Origin: Acidimicrobiia bacterium
GTDB taxonomy: Bacteria > Actinomycetota > Acidimicrobiia > Acidimicrobiales > Bin134
Assembly (NCBI GenBank): GCA_009843865.1
Contig: VYCQ01000008.1
Span: 1 to 46,023, forward strand
Direction: 5' to 3'
Length of the DNA: 46,023 nt
Below, piece after piece: positions 1 to 9,378 of the stretch (position 1 is its first letter; each line of letters opens with the position of its first letter). The position numbers were made by a program, and so were the translations under genes. The notes under the pieces were generated by a model. It saw only the letters and a list, made by a program, of their open reading frames with translations, did no database searches and was not told the DNA's origin.

Positions 1-866
1 GGCGGTGTTGAGCCATCAGATGACCAAGACCCTGCCACTGTCGACAACCAGGCAACCATAACAATCACTGATGATGATGTTGGGGTGGTTTTGTCTAAGA
101 CCGCAGCGACAGTTTCCGAGGACGGGATCGCGACTGATTTTTATACGGTGGTTTTAACAGCGCAGCCTGCTGATGACGTGACGGTGGCGGTCACATCTGG
201 TGATACCGGTGTTGCGGTAGTGTCGCCTGGTGAGCTTGTGTTTAGCGAGTTTGATTGGGATGAGCCTCAAACTGTGACCGTGACCGGGGTAGATGACGAG
301 GTGGATAATCCAAGTGGTGGGCGCTCAGCGGTTGTGACGCATGTTGTGTCGTCTACTGACCTTGCCTATAACAATGTTGCAACCAGCTCTGTGGCTGTGA
401 TGGTGGCTGATGATGATGTGACTGTGGTGACGCTTAGTGGTGGTGGCGCTGTAGTCGAGGCTGACACAACAACAGCAGAAATCACAGTTATGTTGAGTCG
501 TGTTTTGGTTGTGGGTGAAACAGTTGAAGTGCCGTTAGTTATTTCGGGTGACAGCATCAATACAGACGATTTCGTGTTGACATTGAAAACAGGTGTGGGG
601 ATTAACGCTGGGGTCACGCTGTCTGAGCAAACCACACTCACACCGTCGGTGACTTTGGCGGGTGTGGGTGCGCGAACAGCGGTGTTAACACTTGCTGTGG
701 TGGATGATGATGTTGATGAGGATGATACCGAGACCGCCACAATCACTTTCGGCGATTTGTCTGATATTGATTTGGCAACGAATGTGGGTGGCGGTGTTGA
801 GCCATCAGATGACCAAGACCCTGCCACTGTCGACAACCAGGCAACCATAACAATCACTGATGATGA
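1..866 (+). repeat. 77-bp exact direct repeat, 789-bp period
   Basis: Bases 1-77 and 790-866 are identical; the first mismatch comes at 78 versus 867. The spacing is 789 bp, or 263 codons, and keeps the reading frame. This is the edge of an in-frame tandem repeat unit of the surface protein that probably continues to the left of the window. Confidence 0.85.
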
Positions 867-948
867 CACCTCCGACACCGAAGACCCCATCACCACCAAC
901 GATGATGCTGAAACATCGAACGACACCTCCGAAGACGAGGCCACATAG
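1..948 (+). CDS. Calx-beta-like repeat protein, C-terminal part (5' end outside window)
   Basis: The reading frame is open from base 1 and ends at TAG 946-948, so only the last 315 residues are visible. The protein is rich in Val, Thr, Asp and Gly and shows recurring ITDDD, VADDD and VVDDD strand ends followed by V-x-L-S motifs, as in Calx-beta or cadherin-like calcium-binding beta-sandwich modules. The segment encoded by 1-77 returns exactly at 790-866, giving a repeat period of 263 residues that contains more than one beta-sandwich. The C-terminus is a short acidic Thr/Asp/Glu tail with no LPXTG motif and no membrane helix. It is probably a large secreted or surface adhesion-type protein; the exact function cannot be read. 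The long reverse-strand frame over this region is a shadow of its biased codon use. Confidence 0.75.
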   Translation, partial: GGVEPSDDQDPATVDNQATITITDDDVGVVLSKTAATVSEDGIATDFYTVVLTAQPADDVTVAVTSGDTGVAVVSPGELVFSEFDWDEPQTVTVTGVDDEVDNPSGGRSAVVTHVVSSTDLAYNNVATSSVAVMVADDDVTVVTLSGGGAVVEADTTTAEITVMLSRVLVVGETVEVPLVISGDSINTDDFVLTLKTGVGINAGVTLSEQTTLTPSVTLAGVGARTAVLTLAVVDDDVDEDDTETATITFGDLSDIDLATNVGGGVEPSDDQDPATVDNQATITITDDDTSDTEDPITTNDDAETSNDTSEDEAT

Positions 949-964
949 ACTGTCACCCCAGTTC

Positions 965-978
965 GTACAATCTTGTAC
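965..978. promoter_or_regulatory. Perfect palindrome abutting the addB-like start codon
   Basis: GTACAA-TC-TTGTAC ends one base before the ATG at 979. It lies in the 30-bp gap between the repeat protein and the helicase-nuclease operon. It could be an operator or a small hairpin affecting initiation. It does not look like the actinobacterial LexA box that I know. No promoter boxes are clear next to it. Confidence 0.3.
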
Positions 979-3900
979 ATGACCCTTAGAGTCGAATACA
1001 CAGCATACGGAAAGCCCGCCGTGCAACGGCTTGGCGAGATGGTGCGCCAGTTAAAAGACAACGATCCCCTTGCCCCGGTAACGGTGGTCGTGTCCGCCAA
1101 CACCATTGCCATCGGAACACGCCGACTCTTGGGCAGCGCTGGACAAGGCATTGCCGCAGCACACTTTCTGCGACTCAATGACCTCGCCGAACGCCTTGCT
1201 GGTGCCCAAATCATCTCTTCCGAAAACCGGATGCCGCTTTCCGACAGGGTACGTTGCGCAGTGGTGCGCAACACCCTCGCCGTTGCGCCCTGCTTGTTCA
1301 AAACCATCGCGCGCCACCCATCTACCGAACAAGCGCTTGTCTCCTGTTACAAAGAACTCAGAGAAATCCCCGACTCCGCTTTGGACAGCCTGGCAGCCCA
1401 AAGCAGACGAGCAGCCGATGTGGTACGAATTTGCCGCCAAGTACGCAGCGACCTTAAAACTCGATGGTACGACGAATCTGACCTGATTGACAGAGCCGTA
1501 AAACGCATCAAGTCGGGTACCGCCAATATCAATCTCAGCGATAGCGGTCCCATCATTGTCTATTTGCCTCAGAGCCTCACACCATCACAAGGCCGATTTA
1601 TCGCTGCTCTCACCGATGCTATTGAGATATCGGTCATCGCCGGACTAACGGGCAACGCAAATGCCGATGCTACGGTGGTTGAGTCTCTAAACCGTATGGG
1701 AGTAGCACAGGTCAACTTAACCTGTATTAAACCGCCCCATGGCGACCTCATCGTCAGCGCCGCTGACGAGGGTGAAGAAATGCGAATCGCAGTTGAACAG
1801 GTGGTTGAGGCAGCCAGAGAAGGCATACCACTCAGCCGTATCGCCGTGCTCTGCGGTGGTGGCGCAAATGCCATCCGCCATCTTCACGAGCATCTCCTCT
1901 CTGCTCAAATACCCTTCAACGGGCCTAGCAGTCACACCCTGGCTGACTCGCTAGTGGGCCGCGGGCTGATCGCCCTACTTCAGTTAGAAGACCGTGGATT
2001 TCGCCGCAGCGATATCTTCGATCTGCTAGCTATAACCGAACCCAACCTGTCCAATGCCGAACAAGCCAAGCCGACCCCCGCACCGGTAATGGCTTGGGAA
2101 CGGATATCACGTCAAGCAGGAGTTGCTCAAGGCTTCGAGCAGTGGGCGACGCGGCTCAACCAATACGCAATCGATCTGCGAAGCAGGGCCGAAGATGAAC
2201 ACCGAATCAACGACGATCCTGACCTCGCCGAATACCGATGGGAGCGGTTTCACAAAGATGCTGATCACGCCGACTCCCTGGCCCGTTTCACAGCCCAGTT
2301 GATTGCTGACTTGACTCCTGATCCTGCGCCTGCAACCTGGGTTGATTGGTGCCGATGGGTTGGCGGTCTCATCGATCGCTACATCGGTGACAAGCAGCAA
2401 CGCCAAAGCTGGCCCGACGATGAGCAAGAATCAGCTAAACGAATAGAGTCGGCGCTGGCCAACTTGGCCGAGCTAAACGAGATTGAGCCTAATCCACGTC
2501 TCAGCACCTTCCGAGCAAGCCTTTTAGCAGAACTGGCTAGCTCGACACCTCGCATTAACAACATTGGTAAGGGGGTGCTTACTGGCAGGATTGGTGATTC
2601 TTTGGGCATGGAACTCGACCGGGTGATTTTGGTTGGGCTGGTTGAGGGCATCTTCCCCCACAGCCCCCCAGAAGATCCGCTACTACCCGATAGGGAGAGA
2701 AAGGTTACCAGCGGACACTTGGCACTGCTCTCTAGTCAAACCGGCGACCTCCACCGCAGCCTGCTGACCGCCCTAGCCTCGGCCCGCCACAGTACTTTAA
2801 TCTACGCCCGGGGTGACTCCCGGCGTGGTGCTGAACAATATCCCTCTCGATGGCTGTTAGACAGTGCAACCAAGCTGGCCAATCAAACGGTGGATAGCCC
2901 CAGCTTGGAGAGCTTTGCTAATGATGTCACCGCAACCTGGTTCAAGCATGTCCCGTCGTTCTCGCACAGGGTTGCTAATGCCGTTTTTTGTGCTAATGCC
3001 CAAGAGCATCGATTGCACAACCTGCTCAGGTACCCAAGCTCTGTCGAAGCGCTTTGGGGCAACGACTGCTCTGGGGTTAACGGCTTCGGCTGGGATGTTG
3101 ACGATACTGTTCTCCGTTATGGTGCGGAGATGGTGTCGGGGCGGGCCTCTGACCACTTCACCCGCTTCGATGGCAATCTAGCCGGTCATCACATGCCCGA
3201 ACAGGGTGCGGTGTCTCCTACCAGTTTGGAGGCATGGGCAGACTGCCCAATGCGCTACTTCTTTCAGAGGGTGTTGCGGGTTCAGACCACCGACGATCCC
3301 GAAAACCTCCTCGAAATATCCCCATTGGAAAAGGGCTCGTTGGTACATAAGGCCCTAGAAGATTTTCTGAAAGAACAGATCGACCGAGAAGCAGTGCCTG
3401 CGCCACGCCAACCTTGGAGCGAAGAACAAAGAACTCGGCTCTTAGCCATCGCAGAGAGATTATGCGACGAAGTCGAGTTACGGGGTTTGACAGGTGCCCC
3501 TGTGTACTGGCATCACCATCGCAAGCAGCTCATAGTCGACTTAGATCGATTTTTGATCGAGGACAATCTTCAGCGCCAAGCTCGCGAGGCCAGTCCCATC
3601 GCTTGTGAGCTAGCCTTTGGGGAAGGTAGTGACCTAGATGCGATTCCTGTTGAGTTGCCTAACGGCCAGCAAGTGTTACTTAGGGGCAAAGCTGACAGGG
3701 TTGATGCTACCAACCTCGGTTACCTTCAGGTGACCGACTATAAAACTGGCAATGCCTATCAGTACAGGAAACTGGACAAGGCCAAACAGGGCGACGACTG
3801 GGATCCGGTTCAGCGGGGCACCCGGCTTCAGCTTCCTGTTTATGGATTAGCTGCTCGAGCCCAAACAGGCAATTTTACAGCTCCGGTGAGAGCCCAGTAC

Positions 3901-4212
3901 TGGTTTGTCACTGCCCAGGCAAACTTCAAAACCTACGGCTTCGACTTAGATCAGACAGTTTTAGACTGTTTCAGGGAATCAGTGGCTATCATTACCGAGG
4001 GTATACAGGCCGGAGTGTTCTGCGACCGACCCCAAGCTGACAAGTCCGACGGCCGGTTTAGCCAGCGATGCGAATACTGCAACCCTGATCGACTAGGCAC
4101 ATCAGAGGCGCGTCGGGCTTGGGAACGAAAGCGAACGCAGCCCGAACTTGCCGCTTATCGCGATCTGTGTGAGCCAATCGATAAGGAGATGCGCGACTAT
4201 GCCAGCGGCTAG
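979..4212 (+). CDS. AddB-like helicase-nuclease subunit (PD-(D/E)XK, no P-loop)
   Basis: This is the probable partner of the AddA-like protein encoded downstream in a RecBCD/AddAB/AdnAB-type double-strand-break resection complex. The first ATG is 979; a TTG two codons earlier is less likely. Of 1077 residues, about 1-700 form a degenerate UvrD-like region: where the Walker A loop is expected, the N-terminus reads VVVSANTIAIGTRRLL, without GxGKT. The C-terminal nuclease is well kept: DCPMRYFFQRV (Cys near 756), a VHKAL histidine, GKADRVD, VTDYKTG and an LQLPVY QxxxY motif. The Fe-S staple appears incomplete: CEYCNPDRLG near 1031 has a Gly where family members carry the last Cys. The gene overlaps the next by 14 nt. 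AdnA is the alternative name; the lack of a P-loop argues for AddB-like. Confidence 0.8.
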   Translation: MTLRVEYTAYGKPAVQRLGEMVRQLKDNDPLAPVTVVVSANTIAIGTRRLLGSAGQGIAAAHFLRLNDLAERLAGAQIISSENRMPLSDRVRCAVVRNTLAVAPCLFKTIARHPSTEQALVSCYKELREIPDSALDSLAAQSRRAADVVRICRQVRSDLKTRWYDESDLIDRAVKRIKSGTANINLSDSGPIIVYLPQSLTPSQGRFIAALTDAIEISVIAGLTGNANADATVVESLNRMGVAQVNLTCIKPPHGDLIVSAADEGEEMRIAVEQVVEAAREGIPLSRIAVLCGGGANAIRHLHEHLLSAQIPFNGPSSHTLADSLVGRGLIALLQLEDRGFRRSDIFDLLAITEPNLSNAEQAKPTPAPVMAWERISRQAGVAQGFEQWATRLNQYAIDLRSRAEDEHRINDDPDLAEYRWERFHKDADHADSLARFTAQLIADLTPDPAPATWVDWCRWVGGLIDRYIGDKQQRQSWPDDEQESAKRIESALANLAELNEIEPNPRLSTFRASLLAELASSTPRINNIGKGVLTGRIGDSLGMELDRVILVGLVEGIFPHSPPEDPLLPDRERKVTSGHLALLSSQTGDLHRSLLTALASARHSTLIYARGDSRRGAEQYPSRWLLDSATKLANQTVDSPSLESFANDVTATWFKHVPSFSHRVANAVFCANAQEHRLHNLLRYPSSVEALWGNDCSGVNGFGWDVDDTVLRYGAEMVSGRASDHFTRFDGNLAGHHMPEQGAVSPTSLEAWADCPMRYFFQRVLRVQTTDDPENLLEISPLEKGSLVHKALEDFLKEQIDREAVPAPRQPWSEEQRTRLLAIAERLCDEVELRGLTGAPVYWHHHRKQLIVDLDRFLIEDNLQRQAREASPIACELAFGEGSDLDAIPVELPNGQQVLLRGKADRVDATNLGYLQVTDYKTGNAYQYRKLDKAKQGDDWDPVQRGTRLQLPVYGLAARAQTGNFTAPVRAQYWFVTAQANFKTYGFDLDQTVLDCFRESVAIITEGIQAGVFCDRPQADKSDGRFSQRCEYCNPDRLGTSEARRAWERKRTQPELAAYRDLCEPIDKEMRDYASG

Positions 4213-7200
4213 CAACCCTCCCATCTCTGAAGTTGCGCAGTCCCAAGCTGATTTACGGCCTACTGGCCACGATCAGGTTGATCGAGATGCCATCATCGCC
4301 GATTTGGAGTCAACCCTATTCGTGGAGGCTGGTGCAGGTTCGGGCAAAACTACCGCGTTGGTGGGCCGAGTGGTGGCCCTGCTTGACAACGGCATCGATA
4401 TGGAGAATATCGCCGCCATCACCTTTACCGAGAAGGCAGCGGCTGAGTTAAAAAACCGTTTACGTCAGAAGCTGTCGGAATCCAAACACCATAAACAAGC
4501 TCTTGAGCAACTCGATGCTGCCGCCATCACCACCCTTCACGGGTTCGCTCTACGCATACTCTCACAGCACGCTCTTGAAGCAGGGCTCCCGCCTAGGATC
4601 GAGGTGAGCGCTCTTGATGCCTTCGAAGATCGCTGGGAACAAATGCTTCACTATCTGCTGCACAGCCCCGAACAGGAAACCACCCTGGTCTTGGGACTCA
4701 TTATGGGCATCAGAACTGGACACCTTCACAACCTGGCCCAGGCCCTGGACGATAACTGGGATCTGGTGGAAGAGCGAATAGGCCGTAAGCCCCCGCCAAC
4801 TGAACCGGTGGGTGGATTTCACTTCAGTATTCTTAGCGATGCAATGGCTGAAATTGCCAAGTTGGCCCAGAGCTGTTTGAAGTCTGAATGCAAGTTAGCG
4901 GCCAGACTCGTAGAGATCGGCCATGTTGGGTGTAGGCTGTCTCAAGCTGGATCAGACGAGCAGACGGTTCGCATACTGTTTGGGCCGCTGCCCAGCTTCC
5001 GGGTGAGCAGACTTGGACGCAAAGACGATTGGCCCAGTTCTTTACCGCCTAAAGAAATTCGCCTTAGGGTAGAAGCATTGGGTACAGCGGTGGAAGCAGC
5101 TAAGCTTCAAGTGGTCGACGTTGTGCTCACAAGGCTGACCTGTGTGTTGGGCGCACTGATCTTGAAAGCTGCTCAAGACCGGTGCAACCAAGGAGTGCTA
5201 GAGTTTCACGACCTTTTGGTATTGGCCAGAAACCTCTTGCGACACCCCGAGCATGGCCCTAGCACAAGGAAAGCGCTAGCGACCCGCTATCCGAAACTGT
5301 TGATTGACGAGTTTCAAGACACCGATCCCATCCAAATTGATTTAGCCAAGCTGATCGCATCGCCTCCTGAGAACATCGGCGCGTGGCCTGATCTCCAAGA
5401 CGAACCCGGACGGCTTTTTTTGGTCGGTGATCCAAAGCAGTCCATTTACCGGTTCCGTCGAGCCGATATTGCTGTGTTTGCCCAGGCAGGGAGTGCAGCG
5501 AATGTTGTTCGAAAATCCCTCACCCGCAACTTCCGATCTGCTGAGCCCATCATCTCTTGGGTTAATGAGCTGTTTCAAAGCATCATGGGCACAGCAGGTG
5601 ACCACGTTCAACCGGCTTACACCCCACTTGAGCCTGTGCGGGGGTGCCCACCAGTAGGCCCATCGGTGGTCGTGCTTGATACGGAACACCCCAAGGGCAC
5701 GGACATGGCCTCGCTTAGGCAAGCAGAGGCCGACGAGGTGGCTCAAGTTGTGCTGACAGCGCTGAGTCAGGGGTGGTCGGTGGAAACAGAAGAGGGAAAC
5801 GATGGTCAAAGCAATTGGCATCCGGCCCGCCTTCAAGACATCTGCATTCTGCTACCCACCCGCACATCGCTGCCCCAGCTTGAAGTCGCTCTTCAGGCTC
5901 ATGCTATCCCTTATCGAATCGAGGCGGGATCATTGATCTGGGCTTCCCAGCCCATTAGGGAAACAATGAACGTGCTGCGGGCACTAGCCGACCCCACCAA
6001 CGAGGTTTGTTTGATTCATGCGTTGCGCTCCCCAGCTTTTGGCTGCGGTGACGACGATCTGTTCACATTTAAAGTAACTCATCACGGCCGCTGGGATTAT
6101 TTAACCAAACCGCCTAAGACGCTGCCGGAAGACCACCCGGTGGGTCAGGCAATGAAGTGGCTTGCCGAACAGCACGCCACAGTCAAGTGGACTGGGCTCA
6201 GTCATCTAATAGAGCAAATCATACGAGAGCGCCGCCTATTAGAAACAGCCTGTTTTGGATCGCGCCGCGCTCGAGATGTGTGGAGCAACCTTCACTGGTT
6301 GATCGATCAAACCCGTCAGTTTGAAACATCCGGTGGACGGGGTATACGCGAGTTCATTACCTGGGCCGATCGTAGGATCAGCGAGCGTGCCCGGGATACC
6401 GACGTGCTTGTGTCGGAAACCGACGACGATGCTGTGCGTATAACCACGATTCATGCAGCTAAGGGCCGCGAATTCCCCATCGTGGTGTTGTCGGGCACCT
6501 TCAGTCAACCCCGGTCTATGACCGCCAACCTCTTGTGGCCCCCTGAAGGTGGCTTCGGAGTACGTTTTAACGATTCTTTGCAAACCAGCACCTTCGCTGA
6601 CCACCGAGATTTAGAGAACGAGAAATCCGCAGCCGAGCGGGTAAGGCTTTTATATGTAGCTACCACCCGAGCCAAAGATCACCTAGTGGTTTCCGCTCAC
6701 CGCATGGCAGCAACCAACCCCAAGCCAGACACAATCGCAATGTCAAAGCAATCTATGGCGACGATGGTGGCCGACTGCGCACCAAGCCTGCCCTGCTGGC
6801 AATGGATGCCTGAGTCTTTTGATTCTGCGATCACCGCTAGCTTGCCTGATGACGACCCTTTGTCGCTCTCTGACTGGAAGATGCAGCGCGATCGTGCCAT
6901 TGAAAGCGCCAAACGGCCGCTAGTAGTAAGCGCCTCGGCCATAGCCCAGCAAAAAGCCTTTAGCCTTGCCGAGAGTTTAGTTAGTTACCCGGGCTTAGCT
7001 AAGGACGGGCCGCTAGATGGTGACGATCAGCGACCACCGGGGCGCAAGGGTCGCTACGGAACTCAGGTGGGATCAGCAGTGCATGGAGTGCTGCAAGCCG
7101 TCGAATTGAATGCAGATCACACAAACTTGGCCTTTCTTGCCGATCTTGCCGAGGCTCAGGCTAAAGCTGAAGGGATTGCGTCTTTGAAGGCCACAGTGCT

Positions 7201-7597
7201 CGCTCTTGCTCGGTCGACGTTGAGCGCTCCAAGCGTGCAAGAAGCTGCGCAGACAAAGCACTGGAAGGAGTTGTTCGTAGCTACCTCGTTGGATGGCATG
7301 GTTGTGGAGGGCTATGTGGATCTGCTCTATCGAACCCCCACAGGTTTGGTAGTGGTGGACTACAAGACCGACGACTCTCATGATGACGAAACGTTTCAAG
7401 ATAAAATCGACCACTATAAGATCCAAGTAGCTACCTATGCCTTGGCAACAGAGCAGGCAACCGGAGAAAAAGTCATCCGTTGCGTGTTGGTGTTTGCTCG
7501 CCACGGACAAACTGCAAGGGAGGTCACCATTGCTGGTAACGACCTCATCTCAGTCCAGCAAGAAGTCCACGCTAGGTTAACGATAGTTGCGATCTGA
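4199..7597 (+). CDS. AddA/RecB-like UvrD-family helicase-nuclease
   Basis: This is an active superfamily I motor and nuclease that should work with the preceding AddB-like subunit in recombinational repair. An AAGGAG Shine-Dalgarno at 4183-4188 favours ATG 4199 over the ATG 51 nt upstream, giving 1132 residues. Motifs run in order: Walker A AGAGSGKTTAL near residue 45, TLHGFALRIL, DEFQDTDPIQ (motif II) near 365, GDPKQSIYRFRRAD (III), RNFRS (IV), TIHAAKGREFPIVVL (V) near 765 and LLYVATTRAKDHL (VI). The C-terminal nuclease has GSAVHGVLQ, EGYVDLLY and VVDYKTD, the complete PD-(D/E)XK set without Fe-S cysteines, as is usual for AddA. It is translationally coupled to the upstream gene. Confidence 0.9.
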   Translation: MPAASNPPISEVAQSQADLRPTGHDQVDRDAIIADLESTLFVEAGAGSGKTTALVGRVVALLDNGIDMENIAAITFTEKAAAELKNRLRQKLSESKHHKQALEQLDAAAITTLHGFALRILSQHALEAGLPPRIEVSALDAFEDRWEQMLHYLLHSPEQETTLVLGLIMGIRTGHLHNLAQALDDNWDLVEERIGRKPPPTEPVGGFHFSILSDAMAEIAKLAQSCLKSECKLAARLVEIGHVGCRLSQAGSDEQTVRILFGPLPSFRVSRLGRKDDWPSSLPPKEIRLRVEALGTAVEAAKLQVVDVVLTRLTCVLGALILKAAQDRCNQGVLEFHDLLVLARNLLRHPEHGPSTRKALATRYPKLLIDEFQDTDPIQIDLAKLIASPPENIGAWPDLQDEPGRLFLVGDPKQSIYRFRRADIAVFAQAGSAANVVRKSLTRNFRSAEPIISWVNELFQSIMGTAGDHVQPAYTPLEPVRGCPPVGPSVVVLDTEHPKGTDMASLRQAEADEVAQVVLTALSQGWSVETEEGNDGQSNWHPARLQDICILLPTRTSLPQLEVALQAHAIPYRIEAGSLIWASQPIRETMNVLRALADPTNEVCLIHALRSPAFGCGDDDLFTFKVTHHGRWDYLTKPPKTLPEDHPVGQAMKWLAEQHATVKWTGLSHLIEQIIRERRLLETACFGSRRARDVWSNLHWLIDQTRQFETSGGRGIREFITWADRRISERARDTDVLVSETDDDAVRITTIHAAKGREFPIVVLSGTFSQPRSMTANLLWPPEGGFGVRFNDSLQTSTFADHRDLENEKSAAERVRLLYVATTRAKDHLVVSAHRMAATNPKPDTIAMSKQSMATMVADCAPSLPCWQWMPESFDSAITASLPDDDPLSLSDWKMQRDRAIESAKRPLVVSASAIAQQKAFSLAESLVSYPGLAKDGPLDGDDQRPPGRKGRYGTQVGSAVHGVLQAVELNADHTNLAFLADLAEAQAKAEGIASLKATVLALARSTLSAPSVQEAAQTKHWKELFVATSLDGMVVEGYVDLLYRTPTGLVVVDYKTDDSHDDETFQDKIDHYKIQVATYALATEQATGEKVIRCVLVFARHGQTAREVTIAGNDLISVQQEVHARLTIVAI

Positions 7598-7610
7598 TAA
7601 GAAAAGGGTA

Positions 7611-8414
7611 ATGTTCACCTTAGTAATAATGGCTGCGGGACTGGGATCTCGCTTCGGCGGCACCAAGCAACTTGTCCAAGTGGGGCCTAACGGTGAGACT
7701 TTTTTGGATTTCGCCATTGCCGATGCTCATGCAGCGGGGGCTTGCAAAGCCGTGCTCATCGTGCGCAGCGACATTGAAGCCGATGTGATTCGCCACTTGG
7801 AATCACGCGACAGCCTACCTGTTGGTCTCGATATAGCCTATGTGCGCCAAAATGAGCATGGTCCACCTCGACCTAAACCATGGGGAACCGCTCACGCCGT
7901 GTTGTCAGCCGCCGAAGCGGTGATAGGGCCGTTCATGGTATGCAACGCCGACGACTACTACGGCCCAACTGCGTATACAACCCTTGCCCAAGCTATGAAA
8001 AAGATGGCTGAAAGCGAGGCTTGGCTGTGCGGCTACCGCCTAAACCACACCTTGCCTGTGAAGGGCACGGTGACCCGCGGTATTTGTAAGGTAGACGGAG
8101 ATCAACTCACCGCCATTGTGGAACAAGAGGGAATCTCGCAAGCCGACCACATCTTTTCGGCAGACACCCTTGTCTCTATGAACCTGTGGGCTTTTTCCTC
8201 TACCTTCTTTGATGTCCTGCGAGATGGCTTCACCCGCTTCCTAGCCCAACACAGCGACGATACCACTGCTGAATATCTTCTGCCCCATGCTGTTGCCGCG
8301 GAAATGAAAAGCGGTGCACTAACCGTCAAGGTTGCAACCACCGAAGAAAACTGGATCGGCGTGACCAACCCCGACGATTTACTGGTAGCAAGAGCAGCTT
8401 TAAAATCTCGCTAA
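7611..8414 (+). CDS. Sugar-phosphate nucleotidyltransferase family protein
   Basis: The protein of 267 residues starts with the nucleotidyltransferase signature MAAGLGSRFGGTKQL, in which the Gly-rich loop and the Lys bind NTP phosphates. CNADDYYG around residue 110 supplies the metal-binding acidic pair. The family transfers a nucleotidyl group to a sugar phosphate or phosphoalcohol; the substrate cannot be told from sequence alone. ATG 7611 is preferred because the hydrophobic first strand begins right after it; a TTG at 7587 would overlap the addA-like stop. The gene lies 13 bp after that gene and 4 bp before mutM, so it is probably in the same transcript. Confidence 0.8.
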   Translation: MFTLVIMAAGLGSRFGGTKQLVQVGPNGETFLDFAIADAHAAGACKAVLIVRSDIEADVIRHLESRDSLPVGLDIAYVRQNEHGPPRPKPWGTAHAVLSAAEAVIGPFMVCNADDYYGPTAYTTLAQAMKKMAESEAWLCGYRLNHTLPVKGTVTRGICKVDGDQLTAIVEQEGISQADHIFSADTLVSMNLWAFSSTFFDVLRDGFTRFLAQHSDDTTAEYLLPHAVAAEMKSGALTVKVATTEENWIGVTNPDDLLVARAALKSR

Positions 8415-8418
8415 GCAG

Positions 8419-9219
8419 ATGCCTGAGCTGCCCGAAGTTGAGACAATCCGCCGTCAACTAGCCCCCTATCTTCAGGGTTGCAGCGTGCAAGATGCTTGCA
8501 GCCACCCATCTGAAAAATTCACTCCCGCCAAAGATGTAATTGGCACCACAATCCAAGAACTCAAACGTAAAGGCAAATATCTGATCGCGCGTTTAGATGA
8601 TAACCGAGAGCTCATTGTTCACCTAGGCATGACCGGTTCATTGACCCTTGCTGCGGCTATTCCCGACGACCCTTACATACGTGCTAGTTGGCACTTAGAA
8701 GGCCATAAGGTACTGGTGTTCAGAGATATTCGCCGCTTCGGGCGTATTCGCTGTGTGCCTGCTGGCCGATACGACACCATCCCCACACTCGCCAACCTGG
8801 GCCCTGACGCTCTTAGTGATGAGTTCACCCCCGAGAGCTTCTATCACGCCCTTCGCAACAGCCGCCGCCGAATCTCCACTCAACTTCTCAGCCAGAGACC
8901 TGTGGCGGGTATCGGCAACATTTACAGTACCGAAGCTCTTTGGATGGTTGGCATACACCCAGCCAAGCGTCAAATCAGTCGTTCAGCGGCTGCTGGTCTT
9001 CATGCCGCGCTCATAAAGGTGCTTAGAGCCGGGTTGTCCAACGGCGGCACCACCTTCCGTGACTACCGCAACGTTCAAGGCAGCAAAGGCAAACATCAAA
9101 ATGCGCTTACCTGTTACGGACGCTCAGGACAACCTTGTCTACGGTGCGGTCAGCCACTCCAACATCGTACCTACGATTCCCGCACCCTCACCTTCTGTCC
9201 AAAGTGTCAACCCTGTTAG
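8419..9219 (+). CDS. mutM: Formamidopyrimidine-DNA glycosylase MutM (Fpg)
   Basis: This is a base-excision repair enzyme removing 8-oxoguanine and formamidopyrimidines, with AP-lyase activity. The N-terminus is exactly MPELPEVETIRRQL, which gives the catalytic Pro2 and Glu3. The beta-hairpin lysine is in RKGKYLI (Lys53), helix-two-turn-helix residues include GIGNIYSTEALW, and the C-terminal zinc finger has CLRC and CPKC pairs. The length of 266 residues is normal for the family. It begins 4 bp after the nucleotidyltransferase and closes the DNA repair block. The protein ends one codon after the last cysteine pair. Confidence 0.95.
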   Translation: MPELPEVETIRRQLAPYLQGCSVQDACSHPSEKFTPAKDVIGTTIQELKRKGKYLIARLDDNRELIVHLGMTGSLTLAAAIPDDPYIRASWHLEGHKVLVFRDIRRFGRIRCVPAGRYDTIPTLANLGPDALSDEFTPESFYHALRNSRRRISTQLLSQRPVAGIGNIYSTEALWMVGIHPAKRQISRSAAAGLHAALIKVLRAGLSNGGTTFRDYRNVQGSKGKHQNALTCYGRSGQPCLRCGQPLQHRTYDSRTLTFCPKCQPC

Positions 9220-9378
9220 CTCATCTATGGGATATGATAACAACAGCACGGTAACATTTTGTATAGTAATATTCTGCACAACAAGACCATCCTCAATGTT
9301 CTACTAGGGTGTTGGCCTGTGTATGATGCAAGCTGACAAAATGTCCACCATCAGGATCCCAAAAGAGAGGCCCCTACG

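Noticed and set aside
366..1307. Long - strand open frame of 313 codons opposite the surface protein gene and addB-like gene
   Set aside because: It is low-complexity Ser/Thr/Val-rich, spans two + strand genes and has no domain pattern; it is a shadow of repetitive codon use.
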